Assembly: GCF_900215145.1 (NCBI RefSeq)
Contig: NZ_OBDO01000008.1
Span: forward strand, 62,001 to 126,000
Reading direction: 5' to 3'
Length of the DNA stretch: 64,000 nucleotides
DNA from: Geodermatophilus sabuli
GTDB lineage: Bacteria > Actinomycetota > Actinomycetes > Mycobacteriales > Geodermatophilaceae
Shown: one piece after another, positions 1 to 9,113 of the stretch
How the letters are laid out: every line of letters starts with the position of its first letter
Numbering within the stretch: position 1 is the first letter of the stretch
Program-made: the position numbers and the translations under genes
Notes under the pieces: generated by a model
Database searches by the model: none
Told to the model about the DNA's origin: nothing
The model's input: only the letters and a program-made list of their open reading frames with translations

Positions 1-1
1 C

Positions 2-178
2 GACCCGCTCAGCACCACCGCCCGCACCCAGCGCCGGCTGACCATCCCCCCGCGGTACCTGCTGCTGCAGCGGGTGGCCGCCGAACTGGTCGGCGTCCTC
101 TGCTCGCTCGGCGCCACCGTCGCCGTCGACGCCGAGGTCCGCCGGTGGCTGCCCGGCTACGACACCACGAGCACGTAG
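2..178 (+). CDS. ABC1/AarF/UbiB-type kinase-like protein, C-terminal fragment (5' end outside window)
   Basis: An open frame enters from the left edge and ends at TAG 176-178, giving the last 58 residues of a protein. The tail reads LTIPPRYLLLQRVAAELVGV followed by a leucine-rich stretch and a terminal RRWLPGY. This resembles the C-terminal helical end of actinobacterial ABC1 (AarF/UbiB) atypical kinases, which carry a PP-x-[YL]-LLL-xR segment about 50 residues before the stop. The kinase core is not in the window, so the assignment rests on this tail alone. It could be another helical membrane-associated protein. A gap of about 100 bp separates it from the next gene, which has its own promoter-like sequence. 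Confidence 0.5.
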   Translation, partial: DPLSTTARTQRRLTIPPRYLLLQRVAAELVGVLCSLGATVAVDAEVRRWLPGYDTTST

Positions 179-197
179 CGCGGGACGTTCGGCACCG

Positions 198-226
198 TTG
201 TCCGCCGTCCCGGGGGCGAGGACGCT
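198..226 (+). promoter_or_regulatory. Candidate promoter of ABM-like copy 1
   Basis: TTGTCC (198-203), a 17-bp spacer, then GACGCT (221-226) lie 55 bp upstream of the ATG at 281. The same TTG-N3, exactly 17 bp, xAxxxT layout precedes all four ABM-like paralogs in this window. The 12-mer ending at 226 (GGCGAGGACGCT) closely matches the equivalent positions before copies 3 and 4. The hexamers are far from the full sigma-70 consensus, so the recurrence is the main support. Confidence 0.45.
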
Positions 227-280
227 CGCCGGTGCGGCGACACCACGGAAGGCGCCGCACGGCACGAGAGGAGCCGGGAG

Positions 281-910
281 ATGTACGCCCGTTCCACCAC
301 CATGATGATCTTCCCCGCGTCGATGGACGAGGCCATCGCCTACATGGGCGACGAGGTCTGGCCGGCGATGCGCGACATGGACGGCTGCGTCGGCCTGTCG
401 ATGATGTGCGACCGCGAGAGCGGCAAGTACATCGCCACCTCGGCCTGGGAGGACCGCCAGGCCATGCAGGCCAGCGACGAGCACGTCCACCCCATGCGCG
501 AGCAGATGGTCGACCGCTTCGGCGCCGGCGTCGCCGAGCCGGAGATCCAGGAGTGGGAGATCGCCGTCCTGCACCGCGAGCACGCCTCCGGCGACGGCGC
601 CTGCTGCCGGGTCACCTGGCTGCGCACCGACCCGAGCCGGGCCGACCAGCTGCTCGACATGTACCGCACCCGCGTGATGCCGCGGATCCAGGAGATGCGT
701 GGCTTCTGCAGCCTCAGCATGCTGATCGACCGCGAGAGCGGCCGCGCCGTCGGCACGGCCGTGTTCGAGAGCCGTGCCGCCCTCGAGGCATCCCGGGAGC
801 AGGCCCGCATGCTGCGGGAGGAGAGCGTCCAGGCCATGGGCGTGGACATCCTCGACGTCGCGGAGATGGACTTCGTCCTCGCCCACCTCCGGGTGCCCGA
901 GACCGTCTGA
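281..910 (+). CDS. Tandem ABM-like (dimeric alpha-beta barrel) protein, copy 1
   Basis: This 209-residue protein is made of two similar halves of about 100 residues. Half 1 runs from MYARSTT to WEIAVLH (residues 1-102) and half 2 from RVTWLRT to the C-terminus. Each half has the strand-helix pattern of antibiotic biosynthesis monooxygenase (ABM) / dimeric alpha-beta barrel folds, with matching landmarks (GCVGLSM in half 1, GFCSLSM in half 2). Three more paralogs occur in the window (21325, 45586, 46383). All share the MYAR-type start, GCVG, FCSxS and an invariant HLRVPET[VI] C-terminus. GAGAGGAG is a good ribosome site before the ATG. No metal or cofactor motif is visible. Many ABM proteins act on heme or quinones and many have no known activity, so function is unknown. 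Confidence 0.75.
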   Translation: MYARSTTMMIFPASMDEAIAYMGDEVWPAMRDMDGCVGLSMMCDRESGKYIATSAWEDRQAMQASDEHVHPMREQMVDRFGAGVAEPEIQEWEIAVLHREHASGDGACCRVTWLRTDPSRADQLLDMYRTRVMPRIQEMRGFCSLSMLIDRESGRAVGTAVFESRAALEASREQARMLREESVQAMGVDILDVAEMDFVLAHLRVPETV

Positions 911-1022
911 GCGCCAGGCAGCCGAGCGCCGAGCAATCGGCCCGTCGCACCGGCCGGTGCACCGCCTCACGGGTGAAACCCCGGACGGCGCGGCCCCCGG
1001 GACGTCTCGATCACGGCGCACT

Positions 1023-1049
1023 GTGCTACGGAAGTGCTACGGTCGTAGC
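1023..1049 (+). promoter_or_regulatory. Candidate vapBC operator / leaderless promoter
   Basis: The octamer GTGCTACG occurs at 1023-1030 and 1034-1041. The second copy continues into the inverted repeat GCTACG-GT-CGTAGC (1036-1049), which ends one base before the antitoxin GTG at 1051. TACGGT (1039-1044) looks like a -10 hexamer that would start transcription at or next to the GTG, so the mRNA would be leaderless. Toxin-antitoxin operons are usually repressed by their own complex at such palindromes. No convincing -35 was found. Confidence 0.5.
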
Positions 1050-1050
1050 C

Positions 1051-1305
1051 GTGAAGGTGGCCTCACGGGAGTTGCGGAACGACACTGCCGGCGTGCTGCG
1101 CCGCGCCGCCGCGGGCGAGTCCGTGCAGATCACGGTCAACGGCGAGCCGGTCGCAGAGCTCGGGCCGCTCCGCACCCGCCGGTCGCACTGGACGAGCCGT
1201 TCGTTCCTGCTCGAACGGCTCACGAACATCCAGGCCGATCCAGCTCTCGACGACGACCTGCGGGCCCTCTCCGGCGGAACGGATGAGCTCGGGCCGATCG
1301 AGTGA
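1051..1305 (+). CDS. vapB: Phd/YefM-type antitoxin of a VapBC module
   Basis: This is an 84-residue protein starting at GTG 1051. Its N-terminal half (VKVASRELRNDTAGVLRRAA, then GESVQITVNGEPVAELGPL) is the typical Phd/YefM DNA-binding fold. The C-terminal tail is acidic and helical (LDDDLRALS) and probably wraps and neutralises the toxin. The stop codon overlaps the toxin start by 4 bp (GTGA), the classic translational coupling of VapBC pairs. The longer open frame upstream of this start has no family-like sequence. A palindrome directly before the start fits autoregulation. The antitoxin should be the labile DNA-binding partner of the PIN toxin. Confidence 0.9.
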   Translation: MKVASRELRNDTAGVLRRAAAGESVQITVNGEPVAELGPLRTRRSHWTSRSFLLERLTNIQADPALDDDLRALSGGTDELGPIE

Positions 1306-1694
1306 CCCGCGGCCTGCTGGACACGAGCGTGTTCATCGCCCGGGAAGGCCGTGGACTGGATCTTGCACGGGTGCCCGACGAGGTCGCCGTCTCGGTCATC
1401 ACCTATGCGGAGCTGCGCGCCGGCGTGCTCGCCGCCTCGAACCTGTCGGTGCGCTCCCGCCGGCTCACCACCCTGCAGACCGTTGCCGACCTGAACCCGC
1501 TACCGATCGACGCGCTCGTCGCCGACGCGTGGGCGGAGCTCCGACTGCGCATCGCCGAGTCGGGCAGGCGGATGAACGTCAACGACACGTGGATCGCCGC
1601 CACCGCGATCGCCCACGACGTCCCGGTCGTCACCCAGGACGCCGACTTCGACGTCCTCGCCGATCTCGCCGGGCTCCGCGTCATCCATGTCTGA
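1302..1694 (+). CDS. vapC: PIN-domain ribonuclease toxin (VapC-like)
   Basis: This 130-residue protein has all the acidic residues of a PIN nuclease: D7 (LLDTS), E37 (YAELRAG), D95 (NVNDTWIAA), and D113/D115 in TQDADFD. Length and motif order match VapC toxins, which cleave specific RNAs (often tRNA or rRNA) in a Mg2+-dependent way and stop growth. It starts at GTG 1302, inside the antitoxin stop codon. Its RNA target cannot be read from sequence. The catalytic residues are intact, so the toxin should be active and held in check by the neighbouring antitoxin. Confidence 0.92.
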   Translation: MTRGLLDTSVFIAREGRGLDLARVPDEVAVSVITYAELRAGVLAASNLSVRSRRLTTLQTVADLNPLPIDALVADAWAELRLRIAESGRRMNVNDTWIAATAIAHDVPVVTQDADFDVLADLAGLRVIHV

Positions 1695-1711
1695 CGAGGG
1701 CCGGGCGGCAG

Positions 1712-4700
1712 TCAAGCGAACAGGCCGCGGATGTCCTCGGCCGTCAACGGGCCCGCCAGCGCGCCGTCGTCGTCCAGCACGCGGGCGGACAGGTCCCGCT
1801 TGCGCTCCTGGAGCGCCATCACCTTCTCCTCGATGGTCCCCGCGGCCACCAGCCGGTACACCATCACCGTCTTGTCCTGGCCGATCCGGTGCGTCCGGTC
1901 GACCGCCTGCGCCTCCACGGCGGGGTTCCACCACGGGTCGAGCACGAACACGTAGTCGGCCTCGGTGAGGTTCAGCCCGAACCCGCCGGCCTTGAGGCTG
2001 ATCAGGAACACCGGGGCGTGGCCAGAACGGAACTCGTCGATCACCCGCCGCCGGTCCCGCGTGCTCCCGTCGAGGTACGCGTAGGGCAGGCCGTGAGCGT
2101 CCAACCGCGCGCGCACCGTGCCCAGGAACCCCGTGAACGAGCTGAACACCAGCGCCCGGTGGCCCTCGGCGACGACCTCCTGCAGGTGCTCCAGGAAGGC
2201 GTCGGCCTTGCTCGAGCGGATGCCGGCGTAGGCCTCGTCGACCAGTGACGCATCGAGGGCCAGCTGCCGCAGCAGCGTGAGCGACCGGAAGATGGTGAAC
2301 CGGTTGCGGTCCAGGTCGTCGACGAGGCCGAGGACCTTGCGCCGCTCCCGCTGCAGGTGCGTGTCGTACACCTTGCGGTGCTTCGGGTTGAGCACCACCT
2401 CGAGCACCTGCTCCTGCTTGGGCGGCAGCTCGGCGGCGACCTGCTCCTTGGTCCGTCGGCGCATCAGCGGCCGGATCCGGCGGCGCAGCGCCTCCAGCAC
2501 CTGCGGATCGCTCCCTCGCTCGATCGGCGTCCGGTAGTGCTCGGTGAACCGCTGTGGGCTCGGGAAGAGCCCGGGCGCCACGATCGAGAGCATGGACCAC
2601 AGGTCCATCAGGTTGTTCTCCACCGGGGTGCCGGTGATCGCCAGCTTGAAGCGGGCCGGCAGGCGGCGTGCGGCGGCGTACGTCTTCGCCTGGTGGTTCT
2701 TCACAAACTGCGCCTCGTCGAGCACCAGCCCGCTCCAGGGCAACTCGCGGTAGTCGTCCTCGCCGAGGCGCAGCAGCGTGTACGAGGTGACGACCAGGTC
2801 GGCGCCCTCGACCGCCGCTGCCAGCGGCATGCCGAGCTTGCGGCCGGTGGCCTCGATGGTCCGGACGACGAGGCCGGGCGCGAAGCGGGCCGCCTCACGC
2901 GCCCAGTTCGACACCACGCTGGTCGGGGCCACCACGAGCACCGGAGCGGTCAGCGTCCCGATCTCCTTCGCCCGGCACACCAGCGCCAGGGCCTGGACGG
3001 TCTTGCCCAGCCCCATGTCGTCGGCCAGCACACCACCGAGCCCGACGTCCCACAGCACGGACAGCCACTGGTAGCCCTGCAGCTGGTAGGGCCGCAGCCG
3101 CGCGGCCAGCCCGGCGGGCGGGTCCGGCGGTGCGGCGTCGTCGACGTCGAGCAGCGCCCGGACGTCCCGCGCCCACCGCTCGCTCTGCTCGGCCACCACC
3201 CCGAGCTCCACGAGCTCGTCCCACAGCCCGGCCTGGTACCGGCTGATCCGCAGGCCCGGCCGCTCGGCGTCCTGCAGTGCCCGCGCCTCGTCGATCAGCG
3301 ACCGCAGGCGGTCGAACTCGGGACGGCGGATGTCGAACCACGTCCCGCTGGGCAGCAGCAGGTGTTCCTCCCCCGCTGCCAGTGCCGCGAACAACGGGGT
3401 GAACGGGATGTCCTCGCCGTCCACGCTCACCGTGACGCCGAGGTTGAACCAGTCGCCGTCCTCGCTGTCGGTGGCCGACACCTCCACCACCGGATCCGCC
3501 TCGGACCGCCGGTAGTCCGGCGCCTCGCCGGTCACCTCGACGAGCACGCCGGCGTCCGCCAGCCGCGGCAGCACCTCGGTCGTGAGGACGACGGTGTCCA
3601 TGCCGGCCAACTCAGCGGTCGGCGCCGGCCGCCGCTCCGGGCCTTCCCGCCAGAGCCCGGGCAACCGGTCCGTCGGCAGCGGCAGGGACCGCACCAGCCG
3701 CTCCTCGCCGGCGACGTCTCGACCGGGGTCCGGGGCGGCGCCGTCCTCCCCCGCCAGCGGCAGCCGGCGGACCTCCTCGCCCGTGCGGTACTGCACCGAC
3801 CAGGTCAGTCGCACCCGGTGGTTCCCGGTGTGGTCGACCTGGAGGCACACCTGCGGGGGCAGGACCTCCGGCAGCTCCACCGACCCGTCCGACGAGCGGA
3901 CCGGCAGCGCGCGGTGCAGTGCGGGGTAGAACCCGGTCAGGAAGCGGCCGCGGTCGGTCGCGGGCACCCGCAGCGAACCGGCGGCGAGCAGCTTCGCCGC
4001 GCGCCGCGGAACCGGCTGCACGGGCACGAAAAGCAGGCCCTTCTCGGGCACGAGGTCCGGGGGCAGCGCCGGATCGCCGGGGAGGAGGACGGCGCCGTGC
4101 GGCGGGCTGCCGAGCAGCCGCACCGCCTCAGCGGGGAGGCAGACACCGGAGCCCAGGTCGACCACCGGCTCGATGCGCAGGTCAGCGTCCCCGCGCAGGT
4201 CAGCGTCCCCGCGCAGGTCCACGGCGAGCGACGCCGGCGTCCCGGCCACCCGGACGGGACCGCCGCGAGCGCTCACGAGGGTCACCCCCTCGTCCACGAC
4301 CTGCTGCAGGGCCGGCCACAGCGAGGGGCCGAACTCCTCGAGCCGCACCGGCTCGTCCCCGTAGCCGTAGCCGTAGTACCCGGGGCCGTCGTCGTCGGCC
4401 GCCCGGTGGGCTCGGTACAGCGCGCGCAGCGCGGCGGCATGCGAGGGATCGCGCTGCGCGTAGTAGTCGTACTGCAGGGCCCGCCAGGACACCCCCGTGC
4501 GGATCCAACGTCCCTTGGCGCCCGGTACGACCGGGCGCAGGCGGACCGACGTGGGAGAGGCGGCGGCCGGCGCCGCCTCCACCTCGAACTGCAGGCCGAG
4601 CGGGGTGCCCGCCCGCTGCCCCGACGGCGCGGGAGGCCGCACCAGGTCGGCGAGCGCCGTCTCCCAGCTCGGTACGCGCTCGGCTTCTGCCGCCGGCAGG

Positions 4701-4998
4701 GCGTCCAGGAACTCCGGCCGGCGATGAGCACGGCGGCGACGTGCTTGCAGTCCGCGCCGACGGGGCAGCTGCACTCGCCCCACCAGCGAGCGCCCACGGC
4801 GTGGAAGGCGACGACGGTCTCGTACCAGCGTCCCCCGCTGCCGATCACGGTGGCGTCGAACTCGCCGAGCTCGCGCGAGTAGGAGAGCTCGGCGACCCTG
4901 CCCTCGCTCGCGTAGGCCGCGCCGCGCTGGAACGCGCCGGAGCTCACCGAACGGCGGATGACGGAGTCGGTGAGCCTCGGCCGCAGCTCCTCCAGCAC
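1712..4998 (-). pseudogene. SWIM zinc-finger / SNF2-family DEAD-like helicase, split by a one-base frameshift
   Basis: From GTG 4998, residues 1-95 contain a SWIM zinc finger (C76-x-C78-x5-C84-x-H86). The frame then breaks at about 4712-4722, and the rest (1023 open codons from 4783) continues in another frame that joins cleanly if one base is restored. The downstream part is a complete SNF2 motor: DDMGLGKT (Walker A), VLDEAQ (motif II with Q), LAITGTPVENN (III), LDGSTRDRRR, SLKAGGFGLNL (V) and HRIGQDKTVMVYRL (VI). SWIM-SNF2 proteins of about 1,050-1,100 residues are common in actinobacteria and presumably remodel DNA-protein complexes. The break could be a sequencing error in a GGCCGG run, a real mutation or recoding. 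The motor half alone remains translatable. Confidence 0.8.
4175..4220. repeat. 18-bp in-frame tandem repeat, about 2.5 copies
   Basis: The unit GCGCAGGTCAGCGTCCCC occurs at 4175-4192 and 4193-4210 and continues partly to 4220. It lies inside the helicase gene and encodes the peptide repeat DLRGDA on the minus strand. Because the unit is a multiple of three, copy-number change keeps the frame. Confidence 0.9.
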
Positions 4999-5101
4999 GC
5001 GCCCGAGGCTACGGCGGCCAAGGCTCCGGGAGCCGTCCGTCCACAGCCGTCCGGACGCGTTGGTGCATCGCGTCGTCGGACCGCAGTAGCGTCCGCCGTC
5101 G

Positions 5102-6211
5102 ATGCCGAAGAGCAAGAAGCGAGCGAAGTCCCGCCGTCCGCAGCAGCGACGGGCGTCGCCCGAGACGTCGCTGCTGGACGCCCTGCGCGACGGCGTCGAC
5201 TCCCCCACTCCCGGCCCGCTGCTCGGCGCCGTCGGCCTGCTGCTGTCCGTGGCCGCCGGGGCCGACGACCCGGGGGCCACGCTCGCCGACCTCGTCCGCA
5301 GCCTCTCCGCTGCCGACCGGGTCGAGACGTCGGCCGCCCTGCTCGCGATCGCGACCCTCACCGTGGACGCCGAGCTGCGCCGGCGGGTGCGCCGCGAGAT
5401 CGCCGACCGCGGGCACGTGCTCCCCCGCTGGCTCGTCGAGCTCGACCGCAGCGAACCGGTCGACCGGGCGGTCGAGGTCAGCACGGTGTTCCGGGACGCC
5501 GACGAGCTGCTCGTGGGCGTCACCGTGCCCGGCGGCCACTCCCTCACCGCCGTCGTCCGCATCGACAACGAGCTCGGCGCAGTGGCGACCGACGGGTACG
5601 TCGTGCAGTCCCCGCTGGCGTCGGTCGTCCCGCTGCTGATCGAGGACGGCGACCCGGACGTCCGGGTGCGCGACGTCCCTCCCGCGGACGCGCGCGCCCG
5701 CATCACCGCGGCCCTCGCCGAGCTCGACCTCGGCCCCGGGCGGGTCGGGTCCGAGAGGCTGGTCGAGTCGCGCCCGCTGGTCGAGTGGATGCTGTCGCTG
5801 CTGCCCGAGGGCGGGCAGGGCTCCGTGCTGCGGGAGCTGTCGGCCGACGACCTCGACGAGGTCGCCGACGGCTTCCTCGCCGGTCCCTGGGGTTCCTCGT
5901 GGTCGGACGACGACCTGCGGCCACTCGTGGACGAGGTGCTGGCCGCCGGCAGCGCGAACGGCATCGGGGACCCGCTCGTCTGGAGCCCGTGGAACGTCGG
6001 CCGGCTGCTCGATCCGCGGCTGCCGTACCTCGACAGCACGACGCCGCACGTCGACCGCGCGCCGGACCTGCTCCGCGACCTGATCCGCCACGGGCACGCC
6101 GCGCGGGGCCTCCGGCAGGAACTCACGGACGACGCGCTGGCGGCGGTCGACGCGTCCGCCGACGCCTTCATCGCAGCCGTGCGCGCGCTGGACGACGAGC
6201 CTCTGACCTAG
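5102..6211 (+). CDS. Conserved hypothetical protein, 369 aa, divergent from the helicase gene
   Basis: I do not recognise a family. The N-terminus is strongly basic (MPKSKKRAKSRRPQQRR, residues 1-17), which suggests nucleic-acid contact or a disordered tail. The rest is acidic and leucine/alanine-rich, with no signal peptide, membrane helix or cysteine pattern. Several blocks look helical (residues 40-110) and one is beta-rich (about 140-185). It starts 103 bp from the divergent SWIM-SNF2 helicase, so the two may share a control region and possibly a function. The start codon choice fits the clear coding bias that begins there. Confidence 0.7.
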   Translation: MPKSKKRAKSRRPQQRRASPETSLLDALRDGVDSPTPGPLLGAVGLLLSVAAGADDPGATLADLVRSLSAADRVETSAALLAIATLTVDAELRRRVRREIADRGHVLPRWLVELDRSEPVDRAVEVSTVFRDADELLVGVTVPGGHSLTAVVRIDNELGAVATDGYVVQSPLASVVPLLIEDGDPDVRVRDVPPADARARITAALAELDLGPGRVGSERLVESRPLVEWMLSLLPEGGQGSVLRELSADDLDEVADGFLAGPWGSSWSDDDLRPLVDEVLAAGSANGIGDPLVWSPWNVGRLLDPRLPYLDSTTPHVDRAPDLLRDLIRHGHAARGLRQELTDDALAAVDASADAFIAAVRALDDEPLT

Positions 6212-6242
6212 CCCACCGGTCGCAGCACCTGCAACGCGGTGG

Positions 6243-7241
6243 TCACGGCCGCCGCCGGAGCGTCTCGGCCGGCTGGACGCCGTAGCGCTCCCGGTACCGG
6301 GCCGCGAACCGGCCGCGGTGGGTGAACCCCCAGTGGTGCGCGATGGCCTCGACGGTGGTGGTCGCCGGGTCGGCGACGACCAGATCCCGGTGCGCGTACC
6401 GGAGCCGCACGTGGTGCAGGTACTCCGTCGGCGAGATGTCCATGGCCCGCTGGAAGCCGTGTTGCAGTCCGCGGACGCCGACGCCGCAGGCGCGAGCGAT
6501 GTCGGCGACCGTCAGTGGCTGGTCGGCATTGGCCTCGATGTAGTCGCGCCCCCGCCGCACGACCGAGCTCCCGGCGGCAGCCACCGGTGCGGCCAGCTCG
6601 TCGCGGTACTCGTGCACGGCGGTCAGCAGCAGACCGGTCATGACGCTGTGGGCGAACGGTGCGGCCACCATCGGCTGGCGGACGAGGGAGTTCTCGTCGG
6701 CGAGGTCGGAGGCCATGGACCGGACCAGCGCCAGCCACTGCCTGCCGCGGCCGGTGGAGACGTCCATACCGAGGTCGAGATCGATCCGGCGGCGCAGCGG
6801 CCGGTCGAGCAGCTGCTCCATCGCGTGCTCGAGCGCCGGTTGCGCGATGCGCAGCGCCAGGACCGGGGCCGATGTCGCCCAGCCGGTGAACACGGCGGCA
6901 CGGTCGGGAACGTGCACCACCGCGGAGCCCGGCCCGGCGACGGCTTCCTGGCCGGCGCTGGTCGCGGCCAGGGTGCCGGTGGTGGGGACGTTGACCTGGT
7001 AGTGGCCGTCGTGGGCGCTCGCGATGCGCACCTCGGTGTCGTATGTGAGCCAGCCGACGGTGAGCGGGCCCAGCGCGGCGGCGTCGAGGGTCATCGCAAA
7101 GCGGCTGGCATCACCGAGCACGGTGACCCGGTGGCTGTGAAACACCCGCGTGCCCACCTCACACGCCTCGTCGGGGTCGCCGCTGCGGACCGACACCTCC
7201 GGCAACGGCCGAGGGCGAGCCGGTTCGCGGAGTGCGGCCAC
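6243..7241 (-). CDS. AraC-family transcriptional regulator
   Basis: This 332-residue regulator has an N-terminal beta-rich sensor of the AraC_binding_2 type (about residues 25-190) and a C-terminal double helix-turn-helix (about 225-325). The conserved AraC signatures ADQPLTVADIARACGV and VEAIAHHWGFTHRGRFAARY are present. It starts at GTG 7241 with a GGAGGGGG ribosome site. The 224-bp gap to the divergent VAO-type oxidase suggests that it controls that gene in response to an aromatic substrate, which is inference from gene order. Confidence 0.88.
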   Translation of the reverse strand: MAALREPARPRPLPEVSVRSGDPDEACEVGTRVFHSHRVTVLGDASRFAMTLDAAALGPLTVGWLTYDTEVRIASAHDGHYQVNVPTTGTLAATSAGQEAVAGPGSAVVHVPDRAAVFTGWATSAPVLALRIAQPALEHAMEQLLDRPLRRRIDLDLGMDVSTGRGRQWLALVRSMASDLADENSLVRQPMVAAPFAHSVMTGLLLTAVHEYRDELAAPVAAAGSSVVRRGRDYIEANADQPLTVADIARACGVGVRGLQHGFQRAMDISPTEYLHHVRLRYAHRDLVVADPATTTVEAIAHHWGFTHRGRFAARYRERYGVQPAETLRRRP

Positions 7242-7465
7242 GGCACCCCCTCCGGTTGGTCCGCCCGACGAGCGACGTGGGCCAGTATGCGACCAGTTGT
7301 CAGGGATCCGTTGTGGTCGGGGTCACGACCGCGGTCTCCTACGAGGGCGCCGCCGGTCGCCGGGTGTCCCCGACGGCCGGGCCGGGTGCCGGCACCGCCC
7401 ACCGCGCGGCTGACGCCGCGCCGGGTCGGTCGCCGTCCCGACCGCCACCGACGAAGGAGTCCCCC
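7242..7465. promoter_or_regulatory. Divergent control region between AraC regulator and VAO-type oxidase
   Basis: This 224-bp stretch has no gene. It contains an inverted repeat GGTCG-N6-CGACC (within GTGGTCGGGGTCACGACCGC, about 7313-7332) that could be the AraC-type binding site, and TTGTCA at 7296-7301 as a possible -35 for the oxidase gene. GAAGGAG at 7453-7459 is the oxidase ribosome site. Confidence 0.35.
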
Positions 7466-9055
7466 GTGGCCCGTCTGCTGCCCCCTGGGCTGTCCGAGTC
7501 CGACTTCGACGCCGCGATCGCCCGGTTCCGGGACGTGGTCGGCGACAAGTACGTCGTCACCGAGGACGGCGACCTGGCCCGTTACCGCGACCCGTACCCG
7601 GTCGGCAGCGAGCCGGCGACCGGTGCCTCCGCGGCGATCTCGCCGGAGTCCACCGAGCAGGTGCAGGAGATCGTCCGGATCGCCAACGAGTACGGCGTCC
7701 CGCTGTCGCCCATCTCGACCGGCAGGAACAACGGCTACGGCGGCGGCCAGCCGCGGCTGTCCGGCGCGGTCGTCGTGAACACCGGCGAGCGGATGAACCG
7801 CATCATCGAGGTGAACGAGAAGTACGGCTACGCCCTTCTCGAGCCCGGGGTCTCCTACTTCGACCTGTACGAGTACCTGGAGGCGAACGCGCCGTCCCTG
7901 ATGCTCGACTGCCCCGACCTGGGGTGGGGCTCGGTGGTCGGCAACACCCTCGACCGCGGGGTCGGCTACACGCCCTACGGCGACCACCTCATGTGGCAGA
8001 CCGGCCTGGAGGTCGTGCTGCCCACCGGTGAGGTGATGCGCACCGGCATGGGCGCGGTGCCGGGCAGCACCACCTGGCAGTTGTTCCAGTACGGCTTCGG
8101 GCCGTTCCCCGACGGGCTGTTCACCCAGTCCAACCTGGGCATCGTCACGAAGATGGGCATCCAGCTCATGCAGCGCCCACCGTCGTCCACCACGTTCCTG
8201 ATCACGTTCGACCGGGAAGAGGACCTGGCGCAGGTCGTCGACATCATGTTCCCGCTGCGCGTGAACATGGCGCCGCTGCAGAACGTGCCGGTGCTGCGCA
8301 ACATCGTCCTCGACGCCGGCGTCGTCTCCAAGCGCACCGAGTGGCACGACGGGGACGGCCCGCTGCCGGCCGAGGCGATCGAGCGGATGAAGTCCGAGCT
8401 GGGCCTGGGCTACTGGAACCTCTACGGCACCGTCTACGGCCCGCCCCCGGTCGTCGAGCAGTACCTCGGCATGATCCGCGACGCGTTCCTCCAGGTGCCG
8501 GGCTCGCGGTTCTCCACCCACCACGACCGCGACGAGGCCACCGACCGCGGCGCGCACGTGCTGCACGACCGGCACCGCATCAACAACGGCATCCCGTCCC
8601 TGGACGAGATGAAGCTGCTGGAGTTCGTGCCCAACGGCGGGCACATCGGCTTCTCCCCCATCTCGGCGCCGGACGGCGCGGACGCGCTGCGGCAGGCGCA
8701 GATGGTGCGGCAGCGGGCCGACGAGTACCGCCAGGACTACGCCGCCCAGTTCGTCGTCGGGCTGCGGGAGATGCACCACATCGCGCTGCTGCTGTTCGAC
8801 ACCACCAAGCCGGAGCAGCGCCAGCGCGCCCTCGACCTCGCACGGGTGCTCATCGACGAGGCCGCCGCCGAGGGCTACGGGGAGTACCGCACCCACAACG
8901 CCCTCATGGACCAGGTCATGGGTACCTACGACTGGGGTGACGGCGCGCTCCGGAGGTTCCACGAGACCATCAAGGACGCCCTCGACCCCAACTCGATCAT
9001 GGCACCGGGCAAGTCCGGCATCTGGGGCCGCAAGTACCGCGACAAGGGCCTCTGA
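7466..9055 (+). CDS. FAD-linked phenol oxidase of the vanillyl-alcohol / eugenol oxidase family
   Basis: This 529-residue protein starts at GTG 7466 behind GAAGGAG; earlier starts in frame lie in non-family sequence. It has a PCMH-type FAD domain (about 60-260: PISTGRNNGYGGG, GWGSVVGNTLDRGVGYTPYG) and a C-terminal cap. The length equals that of bacterial eugenol oxidase (526 aa). Y91, H393 (in NGGHIGFSP) and Y474-R475 (YRTH) fall where the family has the phenolate-binding tyrosines/arginine and the histidine that links FAD covalently. Likely reaction: O2-dependent oxidation of para-substituted phenols such as vanillyl alcohol or eugenol, releasing H2O2. 4-Cresol dehydrogenase-like use of another acceptor cannot be excluded. 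The cytoplasm is the expected location, as no signal peptide is present. Confidence 0.9.
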   Translation: MARLLPPGLSESDFDAAIARFRDVVGDKYVVTEDGDLARYRDPYPVGSEPATGASAAISPESTEQVQEIVRIANEYGVPLSPISTGRNNGYGGGQPRLSGAVVVNTGERMNRIIEVNEKYGYALLEPGVSYFDLYEYLEANAPSLMLDCPDLGWGSVVGNTLDRGVGYTPYGDHLMWQTGLEVVLPTGEVMRTGMGAVPGSTTWQLFQYGFGPFPDGLFTQSNLGIVTKMGIQLMQRPPSSTTFLITFDREEDLAQVVDIMFPLRVNMAPLQNVPVLRNIVLDAGVVSKRTEWHDGDGPLPAEAIERMKSELGLGYWNLYGTVYGPPPVVEQYLGMIRDAFLQVPGSRFSTHHDRDEATDRGAHVLHDRHRINNGIPSLDEMKLLEFVPNGGHIGFSPISAPDGADALRQAQMVRQRADEYRQDYAAQFVVGLREMHHIALLLFDTTKPEQRQRALDLARVLIDEAAAEGYGEYRTHNALMDQVMGTYDWGDGALRRFHETIKDALDPNSIMAPGKSGIWGRKYRDKGL

Positions 9056-9113
9056 TTCGCGGCTTCCGCGCGGCCGTACGTGAGGACCTCCCCTGCTCAC
9101 TGACCTGCGGGAA

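Noticed and set aside
2357..4882. An 841-codon plus-strand frame opposite the SNF2 helicase
   Set aside because: Antisense shadow; no ribosome site, no family motifs, and the opposite strand carries complete helicase motifs.
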